Source: Seonamhaeicola sp.
Lineage (GTDB): Bacteria > Bacteroidota > Bacteroidia > Flavobacteriales > Flavobacteriaceae
Direction: 5' to 3'
DNA length: 64,000 bases
Assembly (NCBI RefSeq): GCF_028281565.1
Contig: NZ_JANQJQ010000048.1
Location: forward strand, 62,001-126,000
Below, in pieces: positions 19,984 through 30,107 of this stretch; position 1 is the stretch's first letter, and the number at the start of each line of letters is the position of its first letter. The position numbers and the translations under genes are program-made. The notes under the pieces are model-generated. The model did no database searches. It was not told the origin of the DNA and saw only the letters and a program-made list of their open reading frames with translations.

Positions 19984-22900
19984 CTACCGGTTCATCTTAA
20001 AAATCTGAAGCCAATAATCATTATTAGCTACCAGCACCAATTTATGATTTTGAGTTCCCAAGAACTTCACTTTCCTGGCATCATTATTCGCAAAAAAACC
20101 GCTTTTGGAATTATGTATAGCCTCAAAGTTATTCTTACCGTCACCTAACAGTATGGCTCCAATACCGCCGTCATTACGCGTGGTCTCAATCTCGGATACG
20201 AATAAATTTCCAACCATGAGTATATCCGGATTTCCATCCTTATTAAAATCGTCTACCAGCATATCGTTCACATTAGATACCTGTGCTTCCACCGGCAAAT
20301 TGGTTATGTTAAAGCGTCCATTGCCAAGATTCTCCATATAGGATGTGGCAAAAGTTTCAGCTTTATAGTACAAGGCTTCTTCCAGTTGCTGACCATAGAC
20401 TTCCTGGATTTCCAAAGACGCAAATAAATCATATGATTTTACCTTGGACTTTAAGTCCGGAACCTGTTGTGCAGAACAGGAAAATCCACGTAAAGGATAA
20501 TGCTTTCCAAAATTATAATAGCCCAATACAATATCTTTACTCCCATTATCGTCAAAATCGTCATAATAAACATCGAAGGGTGCTTCCGGCAAGGCCTTAT
20601 ATTTATAATTCAAACCAAGATTTCCCAAAACATAATCCATATCACCGTCATTATCAAAATCACCCTGCTCAATACTGAACCACCAACCGGTGGTGTGTGA
20701 CAGATCCGGGAGAATATGCTTTGAAAAATGGCCTTTAGTATTTTCAAAAACAGTAACGGGCATCCAATCGCCTAGTAATAATAAATCTTGATCGCCATCA
20801 TTATCATAGTCAGAACTTATAGCATCTGCTACCATCCCAACACCGAATAATTCCGGAGCTTTATCTTTGGTAACGTCAACCAGTTTTCCGTTTTGGTTTT
20901 CCAGAAGTTTACTATCTGCCGGCATGGGGTAATCTTGAGGTATGTGACGTCCACCTACAAAAAGGTCTAAATCACCATCCTTGTCAAAATCAAACGGAAT
21001 CGCCACACTTCCGCTAAAAGCAGGCATCTTCAGGTCAGCCCTTGAGAACATGCCTGTTCCATCGTTTAAATAGAGACGGTCACTATAAAGGTCATGCCCT
21101 GCCAAATGTGCATTGCCTCCGCTAACAACATACAGGTCTTTGTCTGCGTCACCATCTACATCAAAAAAGACAGCATCCACGTCTTCGGCAAGTCTGTCGT
21201 TTCTCAAAACATCCTGCCGTGTGGAACGAAAGGAACCGTCAGGTGATTGTATGAATAATTTTGAAGGATAGCCTGCGGCGGCCCCAATATATACATCGTC
21301 CAGGCCGTCATTATTGACATCATCTGTAGCCAGGGCCGGTCCAAACTGTGACATTTTATGTGGCAACAGAATTTGGGCCTCGTAATCATCGAAATTATTT
21401 TCCTGATGCTGATATACTAGTGTCCCTTCAGAACCGATATCCTCAAATAGGGGCACTTGCTTTTCCGCCTCACCATCAACGAAAGATTTACCATCTTCCA
21501 TGAACAATTCTAATACCTTATTAGCCTTAATATTACTTAATCGGGTTTCTTTCCCATTGGGCCACTGTATTGTAAGAGATGGCACTGTTCCAGCTTTTCC
21601 CAATCCAAAATGAACTGTTTGTTCACTGGTGGAATAAATGCCACGTACATTAGTAGTTTCTACCATTTGAGACGCGTTGTTTGATTCCAACATGACCCGC
21701 GTTCCAAAAACCGGTTTATTCGCTTTGCTTTTCAAGTTGACGCGCAAATAGTTTTGGTCGGTATTATTCCTGTATATGAAGGCTTCTTCATTAATATTAT
21801 TCACCACTATATCCAGATCGCCATCATTATCAAAATCCGCATAAGCCGCTCCATTTGAAAACGACTTTTGATCCAATCCCCAATCTGAAGCTACCTTTGT
21901 AAAAATAAGGTCACCGGTATTCTTATACATAAAGTTTGACAATGGTTGAGAAGGTAAAAGGTCAAGTGTTTTGTCCAGGTCCAGAATATCCCAGATACTC
22001 ACCTCGCCTCCATTGGGATTTTTTGTTGTCCAATCCGTAGCAGTTTGCATGACATAATCACTTACAGCCTGCGATGCATCCGTATTACGTATATCACGTA
22101 ATAACCCATTGGTTATGTAAATATCCTTCAGGCCGTCATTGTCAAAATCGGCTATTAAATTGGCCCAGCTCCAGTCAGTAGCAGCTACATTGGCTAATTG
22201 GGCAATATCACTAAATGTACCGTTCCCATTATTGAGGTGTAAATTATTAAACATGTATTGATAATGGCCACCATTCTTAACCACTTTCCAGAATAATGAG
22301 GGCTTCATACCACTCATATTGGATTTTAACCGAAAATTATCTTCAGCAACCATGTCTACAACAAAAATGTCCAAAAAACCATCGTTATTAATATCAGACA
22401 CATCAACGCCCATACTGTAATATGGCATATGGTTTAAAGCTGAGTTGGCCACATTGGTAAAAGTTCCGTCCTTGTTATTCATATAAATGACATCTGGTGC
22501 ATAGAAATCATTTGCCACGTACAAATCTGTCCAGCCATCATGGTTCAGGTCACTTGCAGAAACGGCATTGGGAAACCCTGCTCTGAACAACCCTGCTGAT
22601 TCGGTTACATCCTCGAAAGCTGTTCCATTTACATTTTTATAAAGCCTGGAAGTATATTTTGGTTGTAATAATTTGGTTCCGAAGTATTCCGAATAACTCC
22701 CCGGGTTGGGAGGTTGGTTCAATACAAACAAATCCAGATAGCCATCTTTATTGTAATCCAGAAAAGTAGCGTGTCTGGTGCGTTCCGTATTGGCTACCCC
22801 ATAGGCTTCAGCCCTTTCTGTGAAACGCCCGTCTCCCCTGTTAATATACAGCTTGTTTTTTCTAAGTTCAGGTTGATGATCATAAAGTTCACAGGTCACA

Positions 22901-23295
22901 TAAATATCCAGGTGTCCGTCATTGTTAACATCGGCCACGGTCACACCCGTGGACCAACTGCCATCATTAATAATACCTGCTGCCAGAGTTACCTCTTCAA
23001 ATTTAAAATCACCCCGATTTAAATAAAGCTTATCTTCTACAAGATTACCTGCGAAATATATATCCGTTAAATCATCACCATTAAAGTCTCCCACACCAAC
23101 TCCGGCACCACCATAATAATTTGCATATAACAAGATATTATGTTTAACCTTATCGACAATTGTGTTTTCAAATTGAACTCCTGTATCTTCTGGTTTTAAG
23201 AGGCTAAACAATGTTGTATTCTGGGCAAATGACCATTGAACAGCCATCAGAATCACGGCATAAAGGCCCCTATTTATTCTATTGCGACTTATCAT
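19984..23295 (-). CDS. Secreted FG-GAP/VCBS repeat protein with ASPIC/UnbV domain
   Basis: I chose ATG 23295 (MISRNRINRGLYAVILM), giving 1,103 residues with a signal peptide ending WSFAQ; a GTG at 23334 would extend it. More than a dozen calcium-binding loops of DxNxDGxxD type run through the protein (DFNGDDLTDIYFAGN, DVNNDGHLDIYVT, DFDNDGDLDIVVNN). They form FG-GAP/VCBS propeller blades. An ASPIC/UnbV-type segment lies mid-protein (STSEQTVHFGLGK, then SLTIQWPNGKE). Similar proteins often follow susCD genes in Flavobacteriia and may act as surface glycan-binding partners, but no activity is established. It lies 87 bases after susD and is probably the third gene of the susC unit. Confidence 0.9.
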   Translation of the reverse strand: MISRNRINRGLYAVILMAVQWSFAQNTTLFSLLKPEDTGVQFENTIVDKVKHNILLYANYYGGAGVGVGDFNGDDLTDIYFAGNLVEDKLYLNRGDFKFEEVTLAAGIINDGSWSTGVTVADVNNDGHLDIYVTCELYDHQPELRKNKLYINRGDGRFTERAEAYGVANTERTRHATFLDYNKDGYLDLFVLNQPPNPGSYSEYFGTKLLQPKYTSRLYKNVNGTAFEDVTESAGLFRAGFPNAVSASDLNHDGWTDLYVANDFYAPDVIYMNNKDGTFTNVANSALNHMPYYSMGVDVSDINNDGFLDIFVVDMVAEDNFRLKSNMSGMKPSLFWKVVKNGGHYQYMFNNLHLNNGNGTFSDIAQLANVAATDWSWANLIADFDNDGLKDIYITNGLLRDIRNTDASQAVSDYVMQTATDWTTKNPNGGEVSIWDILDLDKTLDLLPSQPLSNFMYKNTGDLIFTKVASDWGLDQKSFSNGAAYADFDNDGDLDIVVNNINEEAFIYRNNTDQNYLRVNLKSKANKPVFGTRVMLESNNASQMVETTNVRGIYSTSEQTVHFGLGKAGTVPSLTIQWPNGKETRLSNIKANKVLELFMEDGKSFVDGEAEKQVPLFEDIGSEGTLVYQHQENNFDDYEAQILLPHKMSQFGPALATDDVNNDGLDDVYIGAAAGYPSKLFIQSPDGSFRSTRQDVLRNDRLAEDVDAVFFDVDGDADKDLYVVSGGNAHLAGHDLYSDRLYLNDGTGMFSRADLKMPAFSGSVAIPFDFDKDGDLDLFVGGRHIPQDYPMPADSKLLENQNGKLVDVTKDKAPELFGVGMVADAISSDYDNDGDQDLLLLGDWMPVTVFENTKGHFSKHILPDLSHTTGWWFSIEQGDFDNDGDMDYVLGNLGLNYKYKALPEAPFDVYYDDFDDNGSKDIVLGYYNFGKHYPLRGFSCSAQQVPDLKSKVKSYDLFASLEIQEVYGQQLEEALYYKAETFATSYMENLGNGRFNITNLPVEAQVSNVNDMLVDDFNKDGNPDILMVGNLFVSEIETTRNDGGIGAILLGDGKNNFEAIHNSKSGFFANNDARKVKFLGTQNHKLVLVANNDYWLQIFKMNR

Positions 23296-23382
23296 TACTA
23301 ATGGTTTCAAAAAAATAAAGGAGAGTATAACCACCCTCCTTTATCCACTTTATTACTTAATTATAATACATAAATTTAAACA

Positions 23383-24873
23383 TTAATTGGCATCCCACCA
23401 AACGCGTGTGGTAAGCACATCCGGCCCTTGAGCCGCAATGGCTGCCGCATAATTTTCAGGATTGGCGGTTTCCTCACTACCGGAATAAGTTAACCTTCTT
23501 GGGATGGTTCCATTGGTCTCATTTCCGGGGAAGTTAACAGGTGTCAATACCGGGAAGCCTGTACGTCTCCAGTTGGCAAACGTTTCATATTCATTTAAGA
23601 ACGTGGCTATCCAATATTGATTTCCAATCATTTCTAGCGCATTGTTACTGTCAAATGGGTTTGCAACCAAATAATCTGCTATGTCAGTATCACTAATAAC
23701 TGCTGCTTCTCCGTATAATGAAAGCATCTTCATTGCAGCCGTAACGCCGGCATTATAGTGAGCTTCCGCATCACCTCCGGCAAGTCCCCAGCGCTCAGCA
23801 CATTCGGCCAGCATAAACTCAACTTCCGCATAGGTTTGGAAGAACATTGGTGCATCTTCACCGGTAATGATACTTCTATTGGGCTCTGCATAAGCATCAG
23901 TATTCTCCTCTCCAGTCAAGTCTAATAATCCGGCAGAATCCAATCCGTTAGGCAGTCCCTTCAGGTCGGCAGGATTCGTACTACCGTCACTGCGGCGAGC
24001 TGCTAAGATCGGTAAACGCGGATCTCCTTGTAAAAAGCCCATAAAAGTTTCACTGATTCGCGGGCTTCCATCTGCGGAAAATACTTCACCATTACCATTT
24101 TTATTTATGCCGTCAGGCCCATTGGTATGTGCAAGATAGGCTATGTCATCGTTAGATGTCATCAGGCCACCGTTAATGGCCTTAGTTGCCCAGGCCTGAG
24201 CCCCTGCGGCATCAACTTTGATAAGGCGTAAACTTAAGCGCAACATCATAGAATTTGCAAATTTTTTCCACTTTGAAAGATCGCCGTTAAACATAACATC
24301 TGCAGCACCGAATTCAGAGGTACCGGTTCCCAAAGCGGCAGCAGCTTCTTCCAATTCTTTTAGCATATCTGCGTAAATAGCTTCCTGTGAATCATATCTG
24401 GGCATGGTAATACCTTCAATCACACCTTTTCCGGCTTCACTGTAAGGTACATCGCCATACAAATCGGTTAGCCTATGATATACGAAAACCCGTAAAATTC
24501 TGGTAACTGCGATCATTTCTTCCGGATGCCCCTCTTCATTTAACTGAAACAATAAGTCCTCAACCGTTTTAACGGTGTCCGGATAGTAACGATCAAACAG
24601 GGATGAGGCATAACCTCTGTTCCAGCTATATTTATCACCGGTCCAATACCCCGGAATTGTAGCAAAATGCTGCATCATGGTGGAACAATAGATCAAATTG
24701 GCTCGCCAATTCTCATAGCGCCCTCCTGATGTTTGCAGGATGGCTTTTGTCAGTTTATTACCCGGTGCTATTTGTGCTGCTTTAGTAGGGTTTACATTCA
24801 GTTCATCAAACCCCTCATCACAAGAAACGAATACAAGTAATACTGCTAATATTGTAAATACTATTTTTTTCAT
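23383..24873 (-). CDS. SusD-like surface glycan-binding lipoprotein
   Basis: Encodes 496 residues with a lipoprotein signal (MKKIVFTILAVLLVFVSCDE; lipidated Cys at about 19). The following segment FDELNVNPTKAAQI is typical of the SusD-like group that differs from classical RagB/SusD. Other segments fit the family: LRVFVYHRLTDLYGDVPYSE, FANSMMLRLSLRLI and FMLAECAERWGL. SusD proteins cap the SusC barrel on the cell surface and bind the incoming oligosaccharide. It lies 11 bases after susC, so the two form one outer-membrane uptake pair, presumably for the mannose-rich glycan this locus degrades. Confidence 0.93.
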   Translation of the reverse strand: MKKIVFTILAVLLVFVSCDEGFDELNVNPTKAAQIAPGNKLTKAILQTSGGRYENWRANLIYCSTMMQHFATIPGYWTGDKYSWNRGYASSLFDRYYPDTVKTVEDLLFQLNEEGHPEEMIAVTRILRVFVYHRLTDLYGDVPYSEAGKGVIEGITMPRYDSQEAIYADMLKELEEAAAALGTGTSEFGAADVMFNGDLSKWKKFANSMMLRLSLRLIKVDAAGAQAWATKAINGGLMTSNDDIAYLAHTNGPDGINKNGNGEVFSADGSPRISETFMGFLQGDPRLPILAARRSDGSTNPADLKGLPNGLDSAGLLDLTGEENTDAYAEPNRSIITGEDAPMFFQTYAEVEFMLAECAERWGLAGGDAEAHYNAGVTAAMKMLSLYGEAAVISDTDIADYLVANPFDSNNALEMIGNQYWIATFLNEYETFANWRRTGFPVLTPVNFPGNETNGTIPRRLTYSGSEETANPENYAAAIAAQGPDVLTTRVWWDAN

Positions 24874-24884
24874 AACTTCTTTTT

Positions 24885-27800
24885 CTAAAATTTAACATTT
24901 AAACTTACACCATACCTTCTGGCTGAAGGCAATCCGAAATATTCCAGACCCTGGCCGTTACCTACCTGGTATGAAGATTCAGGATCAATGTTCTCAGCAT
25001 CTCTTAACAAATAGAACAGGTTTGAACCTATCACGGAAACTGACGCGCTTGATATTGAGAACTTTTCCAAAAATGTGCTGGGAATTGTATACCCTAGACT
25101 TATTTGTCTTAGTTTAATATAATCAGCATCCTGAATAAACGCTTCGGATATGTCTCCGATATTACTCCAATACTCAGCCAGATCCTCAGGTGCCACAGTT
25201 GCTGTAAACTGCTGGCCTGTGTCTACATCTGTTCCGGTTACCGTTAAGCCGTTTTCACGACCTTCCAGGGTTTGTTTATGCAACCCTCCCAAAGTAGTAA
25301 TTCTGTTGGTGGAAGAAAATATCTGACCGCCAAACTTGGCATCGATCAGGAACGATAAATTAAAGTTTTTATATCTGAATTCATTGGTCCAACCCATAGT
25401 TGTTGGAGGTACTCCTTCACCTAAAATCTTATACTCTCCGCGAACTGCATGAGGAACACCATTAGCAACGTTTTCGTATACAATGTTACCATTGTCATCT
25501 CTTACATAAGACGTCCCATATATGGTCCCGTAAGGTTGTCCGACAAAATGTCTTATTTGTGTTAAATTACTAGTGGTTCTACCTAATTGAATATCGCCGT
25601 TGGCTGCATCGGTAGCAACCACTTCACTATTGTTTATGGATAAATTATAGGTTGTTTGCCAGCTAAAGTCATCCGTTGAAACCGGTCTTGCAGAAATTAA
25701 CATTTCAAACCCTTTATTACTGATTTTACCAATATTCGCCAGGGCACTGCTATAACCTGATGTGCTTGACGTTCCTACAGGTACAATATCATTAGTTGTT
25801 TCTTTAGAATAATATGCAAGATCCAGGGATAATTTCCCGTCAAGCAATCGTGTATCCAATCCTACTTCAAACTCGTCTACGTTATAAGCAACTAAATCAC
25901 CCAATGGAATCTGATTTGGGTCTGATCCTCCAACACCTCCAAAAGGTTGTCCCAGGTGAGATCCGTCAATTCCGTAAACTAATGCAAGTTCATAGGGATT
26001 ATCGGCGCCACCGGCCACTTTAGAGTAACCTGTTCTGAACTTGGCAAATCTTATAACCTCAGGTAATTCTAAAGCATCTGAAAGAATAAAACTTAGGTTT
26101 CCTGAATAATATAAATCATTATTCGGTGTTGTTTTTCCAGGGAAAGACAAGGTTGAGAACCAGTCATTTCTCACTGTTCCTGTTAAATAAAGGTAGTCAT
26201 TATAAGACACCTCCAATGACCCATATAATGAGTTTATTTTTTTCTTAAAATACTGATGCTCTAATGTTTGATTGGATGTATTCTGAACATGCTCCAAACC
26301 TGCCACAACAAAATCTTCTCCTCTTAATTTTAAATTTTCTCTTTCCTGAGTATTTTGAGCGCCTCCCACAAAAGCACTTACTGCAAACTGATCATTAATA
26401 TCTCTGTCAATACCGATCATAAGGTCGGAGTCCGTTTGAGAATAGCGTCTCTCCCATTCTTCCATGGCTCCAAGCGGTTTGTAAGCGGTTCCCCAAGGCT
26501 CCGTAGCCGTTGATTTTCGAGCGTAAGTATCTGTTCCCACTCTGGCATTAATATACAACCAATCTAACACATCATACCTGACGGAAAAAGACCCTATAAA
26601 CCTGTTCCTTGCATCCATGTTATTGAAGTGGAATGCTGCCCAATAAGGGTTCTGATTAAAGATATTGGAGTTTATTCTAAATTCGGTCCCATCTTCATTT
26701 ATTCCGGGTCTATAATCCAATACATTAATATTAGGAGCTGCGTTCATCACTGAAAAGTTTCCGTTTCCGGGGGCATCAGACAAACGCGGCCTGTTCTTGG
26801 CACCCTCTCTTATATACTTGGCATTTACAGTTAAGGTTAACTTTTCACCTAGTTGGGATCCCAAATTTAAAGAGAAGGATTTTCTGTTTAAACTGGCATT
26901 AGGCATAATATCCTGATTTGACAGATCGGTGGCAGAAAACCTGAAATTAGACTTGTCATTAGATCCTGACAACGCTACCGTATTGGTAAAGGTTGTTCCA
27001 GTTCTGTAAAATTTCTTGAGGTTATTTCCGGTATAGGAATAAGGTCTTGATACACCGTCAAATTGCACCACACTGGAGCCATCTAATCGTGACCCCCAGG
27101 AGCTGGAATTATTTAAGGCATCCTCCTGGGTTAAAGGAGCAGCTCCAAAGCTTCCCTGACCATAGCTTGTTTGAAAATCCTGAAGGCTGGTATCCACAAC
27201 ATCAAAAACCGTTGTAGAATTAATCTCAACTCCAATACCTTTCTGACCTTTTCCTGTTTTAGTAGTGATCATGATAACACCGTTTGATGCTCTTGACCCA
27301 TATAATGCAGCTGCCGCCCCACCTTTAAGAACAGACATCGATTCAATATCATCCGGGTTCAAACTGGAAACACCGTCACCACCATCATTACCTCCCCATA
27401 AGGAAGCCGATCCACTAACATCATTACCCATAGGAATACCATCTATAACATATAGTGGTTGATTCTCTCCTGTTAAAGAGGTATTACCCCTTATGATTAC
27501 CCTACTGGAACCAGCGGCACCGGTGGAGTTTTGTGTAATATTAACACCGGCAATCTTACCCTGAAGTCCATTAATAGCATTAGTCTCTTTAACCAAAGAA
27601 ACCTGCTCACCTTCCACCTTGGTAATAGAATAACCCAGGGCTTTAGTTTCCTTTCTGATACCAAGAGCCGTTACCACTACTTCATCTAATTGACTGGCGT
27701 CTTCCTGAAGTGCTACATTAATAGTAGTTTGTCCGTTAACCGCAATTTCCTGGGAGGAAAACCCGACATACGAAAACTGCAATATGGCATTAGCATCGGA

Positions 27801-27998
27801 AACCTCAATGCTATAGTTACCATCAAAATCGGTTGACACCCCTTGCGAAGTGCCCTTGATAACTACGTTGGCACCCGGAAGTCCCATGTTATCAGCAGCG
27901 TTCGTAACAGTTCCTTTTACTGTTATCTGAGCCTGCATGCCATATGTAACGAGCAACAAGCCAAAAGCTAACAGTAGTTTTAGTACTTTTTTTGTCAT
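24885..27998 (-). CDS. SusC/RagA-type TonB-linked outer-membrane transporter
   Basis: Encodes 1,037 residues. After a signal peptide (TYGMQAQ) comes a carboxypeptidase-D regulatory-like domain (about 25-100: VKGTVTNAADNMGLPGANVV). The SusC signature LDEVVVTALGIRKETKALGY follows, then a plug domain (IAGVNITQNSTGAAGSS, QPLYVIDGIP) and a 22-strand barrel ending RRYGVSLNVKF. The terminal Phe is typical of BAM-inserted barrels. It imports oligosaccharides into the periplasm using TonB energy, with the adjacent SusD as lid. It heads the unit susC-susD-ASPIC, and motif site B lies about 73 bases upstream. Confidence 0.95.
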   Translation of the reverse strand: MTKKVLKLLLAFGLLLVTYGMQAQITVKGTVTNAADNMGLPGANVVIKGTSQGVSTDFDGNYSIEVSDANAILQFSYVGFSSQEIAVNGQTTINVALQEDASQLDEVVVTALGIRKETKALGYSITKVEGEQVSLVKETNAINGLQGKIAGVNITQNSTGAAGSSRVIIRGNTSLTGENQPLYVIDGIPMGNDVSGSASLWGGNDGGDGVSSLNPDDIESMSVLKGGAAAALYGSRASNGVIMITTKTGKGQKGIGVEINSTTVFDVVDTSLQDFQTSYGQGSFGAAPLTQEDALNNSSSWGSRLDGSSVVQFDGVSRPYSYTGNNLKKFYRTGTTFTNTVALSGSNDKSNFRFSATDLSNQDIMPNASLNRKSFSLNLGSQLGEKLTLTVNAKYIREGAKNRPRLSDAPGNGNFSVMNAAPNINVLDYRPGINEDGTEFRINSNIFNQNPYWAAFHFNNMDARNRFIGSFSVRYDVLDWLYINARVGTDTYARKSTATEPWGTAYKPLGAMEEWERRYSQTDSDLMIGIDRDINDQFAVSAFVGGAQNTQERENLKLRGEDFVVAGLEHVQNTSNQTLEHQYFKKKINSLYGSLEVSYNDYLYLTGTVRNDWFSTLSFPGKTTPNNDLYYSGNLSFILSDALELPEVIRFAKFRTGYSKVAGGADNPYELALVYGIDGSHLGQPFGGVGGSDPNQIPLGDLVAYNVDEFEVGLDTRLLDGKLSLDLAYYSKETTNDIVPVGTSSTSGYSSALANIGKISNKGFEMLISARPVSTDDFSWQTTYNLSINNSEVVATDAANGDIQLGRTTSNLTQIRHFVGQPYGTIYGTSYVRDDNGNIVYENVANGVPHAVRGEYKILGEGVPPTTMGWTNEFRYKNFNLSFLIDAKFGGQIFSSTNRITTLGGLHKQTLEGRENGLTVTGTDVDTGQQFTATVAPEDLAEYWSNIGDISEAFIQDADYIKLRQISLGYTIPSTFLEKFSISSASVSVIGSNLFYLLRDAENIDPESSYQVGNGQGLEYFGLPSARRYGVSLNVKF

Positions 27999-28070
27999 AA
28001 TTTTTGAAATTAGTTTTATTGTTATTTATAATGTATAAATTAAGAGAAAATCCGTCTGGCCTTTAAAAAA

Positions 28071-28090
28071 ATTCGACCAATGACAATTCT
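28071..28090 (-). promoter_or_regulatory. PUL regulatory motif, site B (susC)
   Basis: Plus-strand core ATTCGACCAATGAC (28071-28084), an exact consensus match. It sits 73 bases upstream of susC in a 276-base gap. A TAATTTAT sequence lies 28 bases downstream of the motif, at the place expected for a -7 box, which would put the transcript start about 30 bases before the susC ATG. The rest of the gap is AT-rich with no other clear element. Confidence 0.78.
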
Positions 28091-28274
28091 CCAAAGGAGT
28101 TGGTTGTTAAAATGTTTATTTATAGATGGGGTATATTTATGGTATGGGCCTAAAACAATCTAAAAAAAATTTGATCCTCATTTTTTTCAACAGATTCCCG
28201 TAATATTATTGATATTACAATTGCTAAAGTATTTAACCACCGGCACACAAACCGGAAAGTTAAAAGCAAAACAT

Positions 28275-30044
28275 TTATAGTTGTACGATTTCGATATAAA
28301 ATGGCGTATAATGGGTAATATCCTTTGCCAGGAACCAACCGTCAAGGCTGCAATCCCCTTCATTGAGAAACACCTTATCAAAGACGATAGTTTGAAGGTC
28401 TTTTTCATTAATGTCCCTGGTAAAATTTTGGATTCCGAATCTAATAAACATCTGTCCCGTTTTTGGTACCGGATTTCTAAAATGACAAACAACCTTATAA
28501 TTACCAGCCTTTACAATAGACAGGTCCCAACTTACATGCATCTGATCGTCATCCCATATTAATTGCATCCCGCGGGCATCATTTCTATTAAGAACGGTAC
28601 GGACTTCCTCATCGGATCCGATAATGATTCTGGGTAAGTTATTGATATGCGGACTTTTCATAATATCATCATACCATGCATCCAGCTCATCTTTCAATTG
28701 TTTTAGGATACCAGGATTTTCTTTACTGATGTCCCGGGTTTCAAAGGGATCTTCAACGAGATGATATAACTCAAATTGATCCAAGCCGGATTCTTTGTTT
28801 ACATTTCCAATTAATTTATATCCATCTCGAATCACAGCCATGTTACGATATTTTTCCGGAAAACTGCGCTGCCACTCAAAAAACAACGGTCGACTCAGTG
28901 ATTGTGCTTCGGAGCCAATAAACTTACCAAGATCCAGGCCATCCAGATCTGTTCCTTTATTAAGACCAATGCCGCATAAACCGGCAAGTGTTGGTAAAAC
29001 ATCAATATGGGCTGCTGCTACCGAAACAACTTTATTGTGCTGAATATTTTGCGGGAGCTTCATGAAAAACGGTACATGAATACCTCCTTCTCTTACCTGA
29101 CCTTTACGTCCCCGGAAGCCTCCTGTATACCGATGCTGTTCAGGGCCATTGTCTGTCATAAAAATGATAATGGTATTATCATATAAGTTTTGAGCTTTTA
29201 ACATTTTGATTAGCCTACCTATATTATCATCAATATTTGAGACCATGGCATATACTTTTCTGGCCGCCTTTATATCTTCACCTGACATAATATGCGAGTA
29301 TACTCCACGATTGTTAAAATATTCCGATGATATTTTGGTATTGGTATATATTTTTTCATATCTCTCCGGCACTTGTAATGGTGTATGAGGAGCGTTAAAT
29401 GACAAATAAGCGAGGAAGGGTTGCCCATTTTGCTGTTCTATAAATTTTATTGCCTCATTGGTAAAAACATCAGAACAATAACCTTCACTCTGAAATATTT
29501 CACCATTTTTATAAAGCATTGGGTCAAAATAAGAGCGATCATATTTGTAATAATTAAAAACATCTCCAATCTGCCCGATACCACCACTTAAATGCCAAAC
29601 AGAAGTATCGAATCCCTGATCCTGTGGCCTTGATGGATACGAGTCTCCCAAATGCCACTTGCCAAACATACCTGTATTATAGCCCTGTGATTTGAAAATC
29701 TCGGCAATAGTGGTTTCCTCAGTTGCCATAATGGCTCCTCCTGAATAAGTGTCAAATACCCCCGTCCTAATATTATAGCGTCCGGTCAACAAACTAGCCC
29801 TGGTGGGAGCGCATACCGGACTCACATAAAAATTGCTAAACACTGCACTTTGCACTGCCAGTGCATCCAATTCCGGTGTTTCTATAAATGGGTTGTCGTG
29901 ATATCCTATATCGCCATAGCCCATATCATCAGCCATGATAATGATCACATTTGGTGTAGACCTTTCACCTGAGACCGTTTGAGCCGAAACCAGACCGATA
30001 CCACTCAATACATGTAACATTAAAAATAACTTAAGCATTCTCAT
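28275..30044 (-). CDS. Secreted sulfatase (S1 family) with C-terminal beta-sandwich
   Basis: Encodes 589 residues with a signal peptide (MRMLKLFLMLHVLSGIGLVSA). The sulfatase signature is VCAPTRASLLTGR, with Cys78 to be converted to formylglycine. Metal-binding aspartates appear in NVIIIMADDMGYGD and FMTDNGPEQ. GKWHLGD and a C-terminal region (DELDAWYDD) complete the family pattern. The last 110 residues (YKVVCHFRNPVPKTGQMF) look like an extra beta-sandwich module. It would remove sulfate esters from the glycan in the periplasm or at the surface; position specificity is unknown. It is the last gene of the unit GH92-GH31-sulfatase-sulfatase. A separate anaerobic-type or FGE maturase is required but is not in the window. 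Confidence 0.93.
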   Translation of the reverse strand: MRMLKLFLMLHVLSGIGLVSAQTVSGERSTPNVIIIMADDMGYGDIGYHDNPFIETPELDALAVQSAVFSNFYVSPVCAPTRASLLTGRYNIRTGVFDTYSGGAIMATEETTIAEIFKSQGYNTGMFGKWHLGDSYPSRPQDQGFDTSVWHLSGGIGQIGDVFNYYKYDRSYFDPMLYKNGEIFQSEGYCSDVFTNEAIKFIEQQNGQPFLAYLSFNAPHTPLQVPERYEKIYTNTKISSEYFNNRGVYSHIMSGEDIKAARKVYAMVSNIDDNIGRLIKMLKAQNLYDNTIIIFMTDNGPEQHRYTGGFRGRKGQVREGGIHVPFFMKLPQNIQHNKVVSVAAAHIDVLPTLAGLCGIGLNKGTDLDGLDLGKFIGSEAQSLSRPLFFEWQRSFPEKYRNMAVIRDGYKLIGNVNKESGLDQFELYHLVEDPFETRDISKENPGILKQLKDELDAWYDDIMKSPHINNLPRIIIGSDEEVRTVLNRNDARGMQLIWDDDQMHVSWDLSIVKAGNYKVVCHFRNPVPKTGQMFIRFGIQNFTRDINEKDLQTIVFDKVFLNEGDCSLDGWFLAKDITHYTPFYIEIVQL

Positions 30045-30107
30045 AGCCTTATTTTTTTTATACGGTCATAGAAAAGAATAATTTCATAATTCAAAGATGC
30101 CCTTTTA

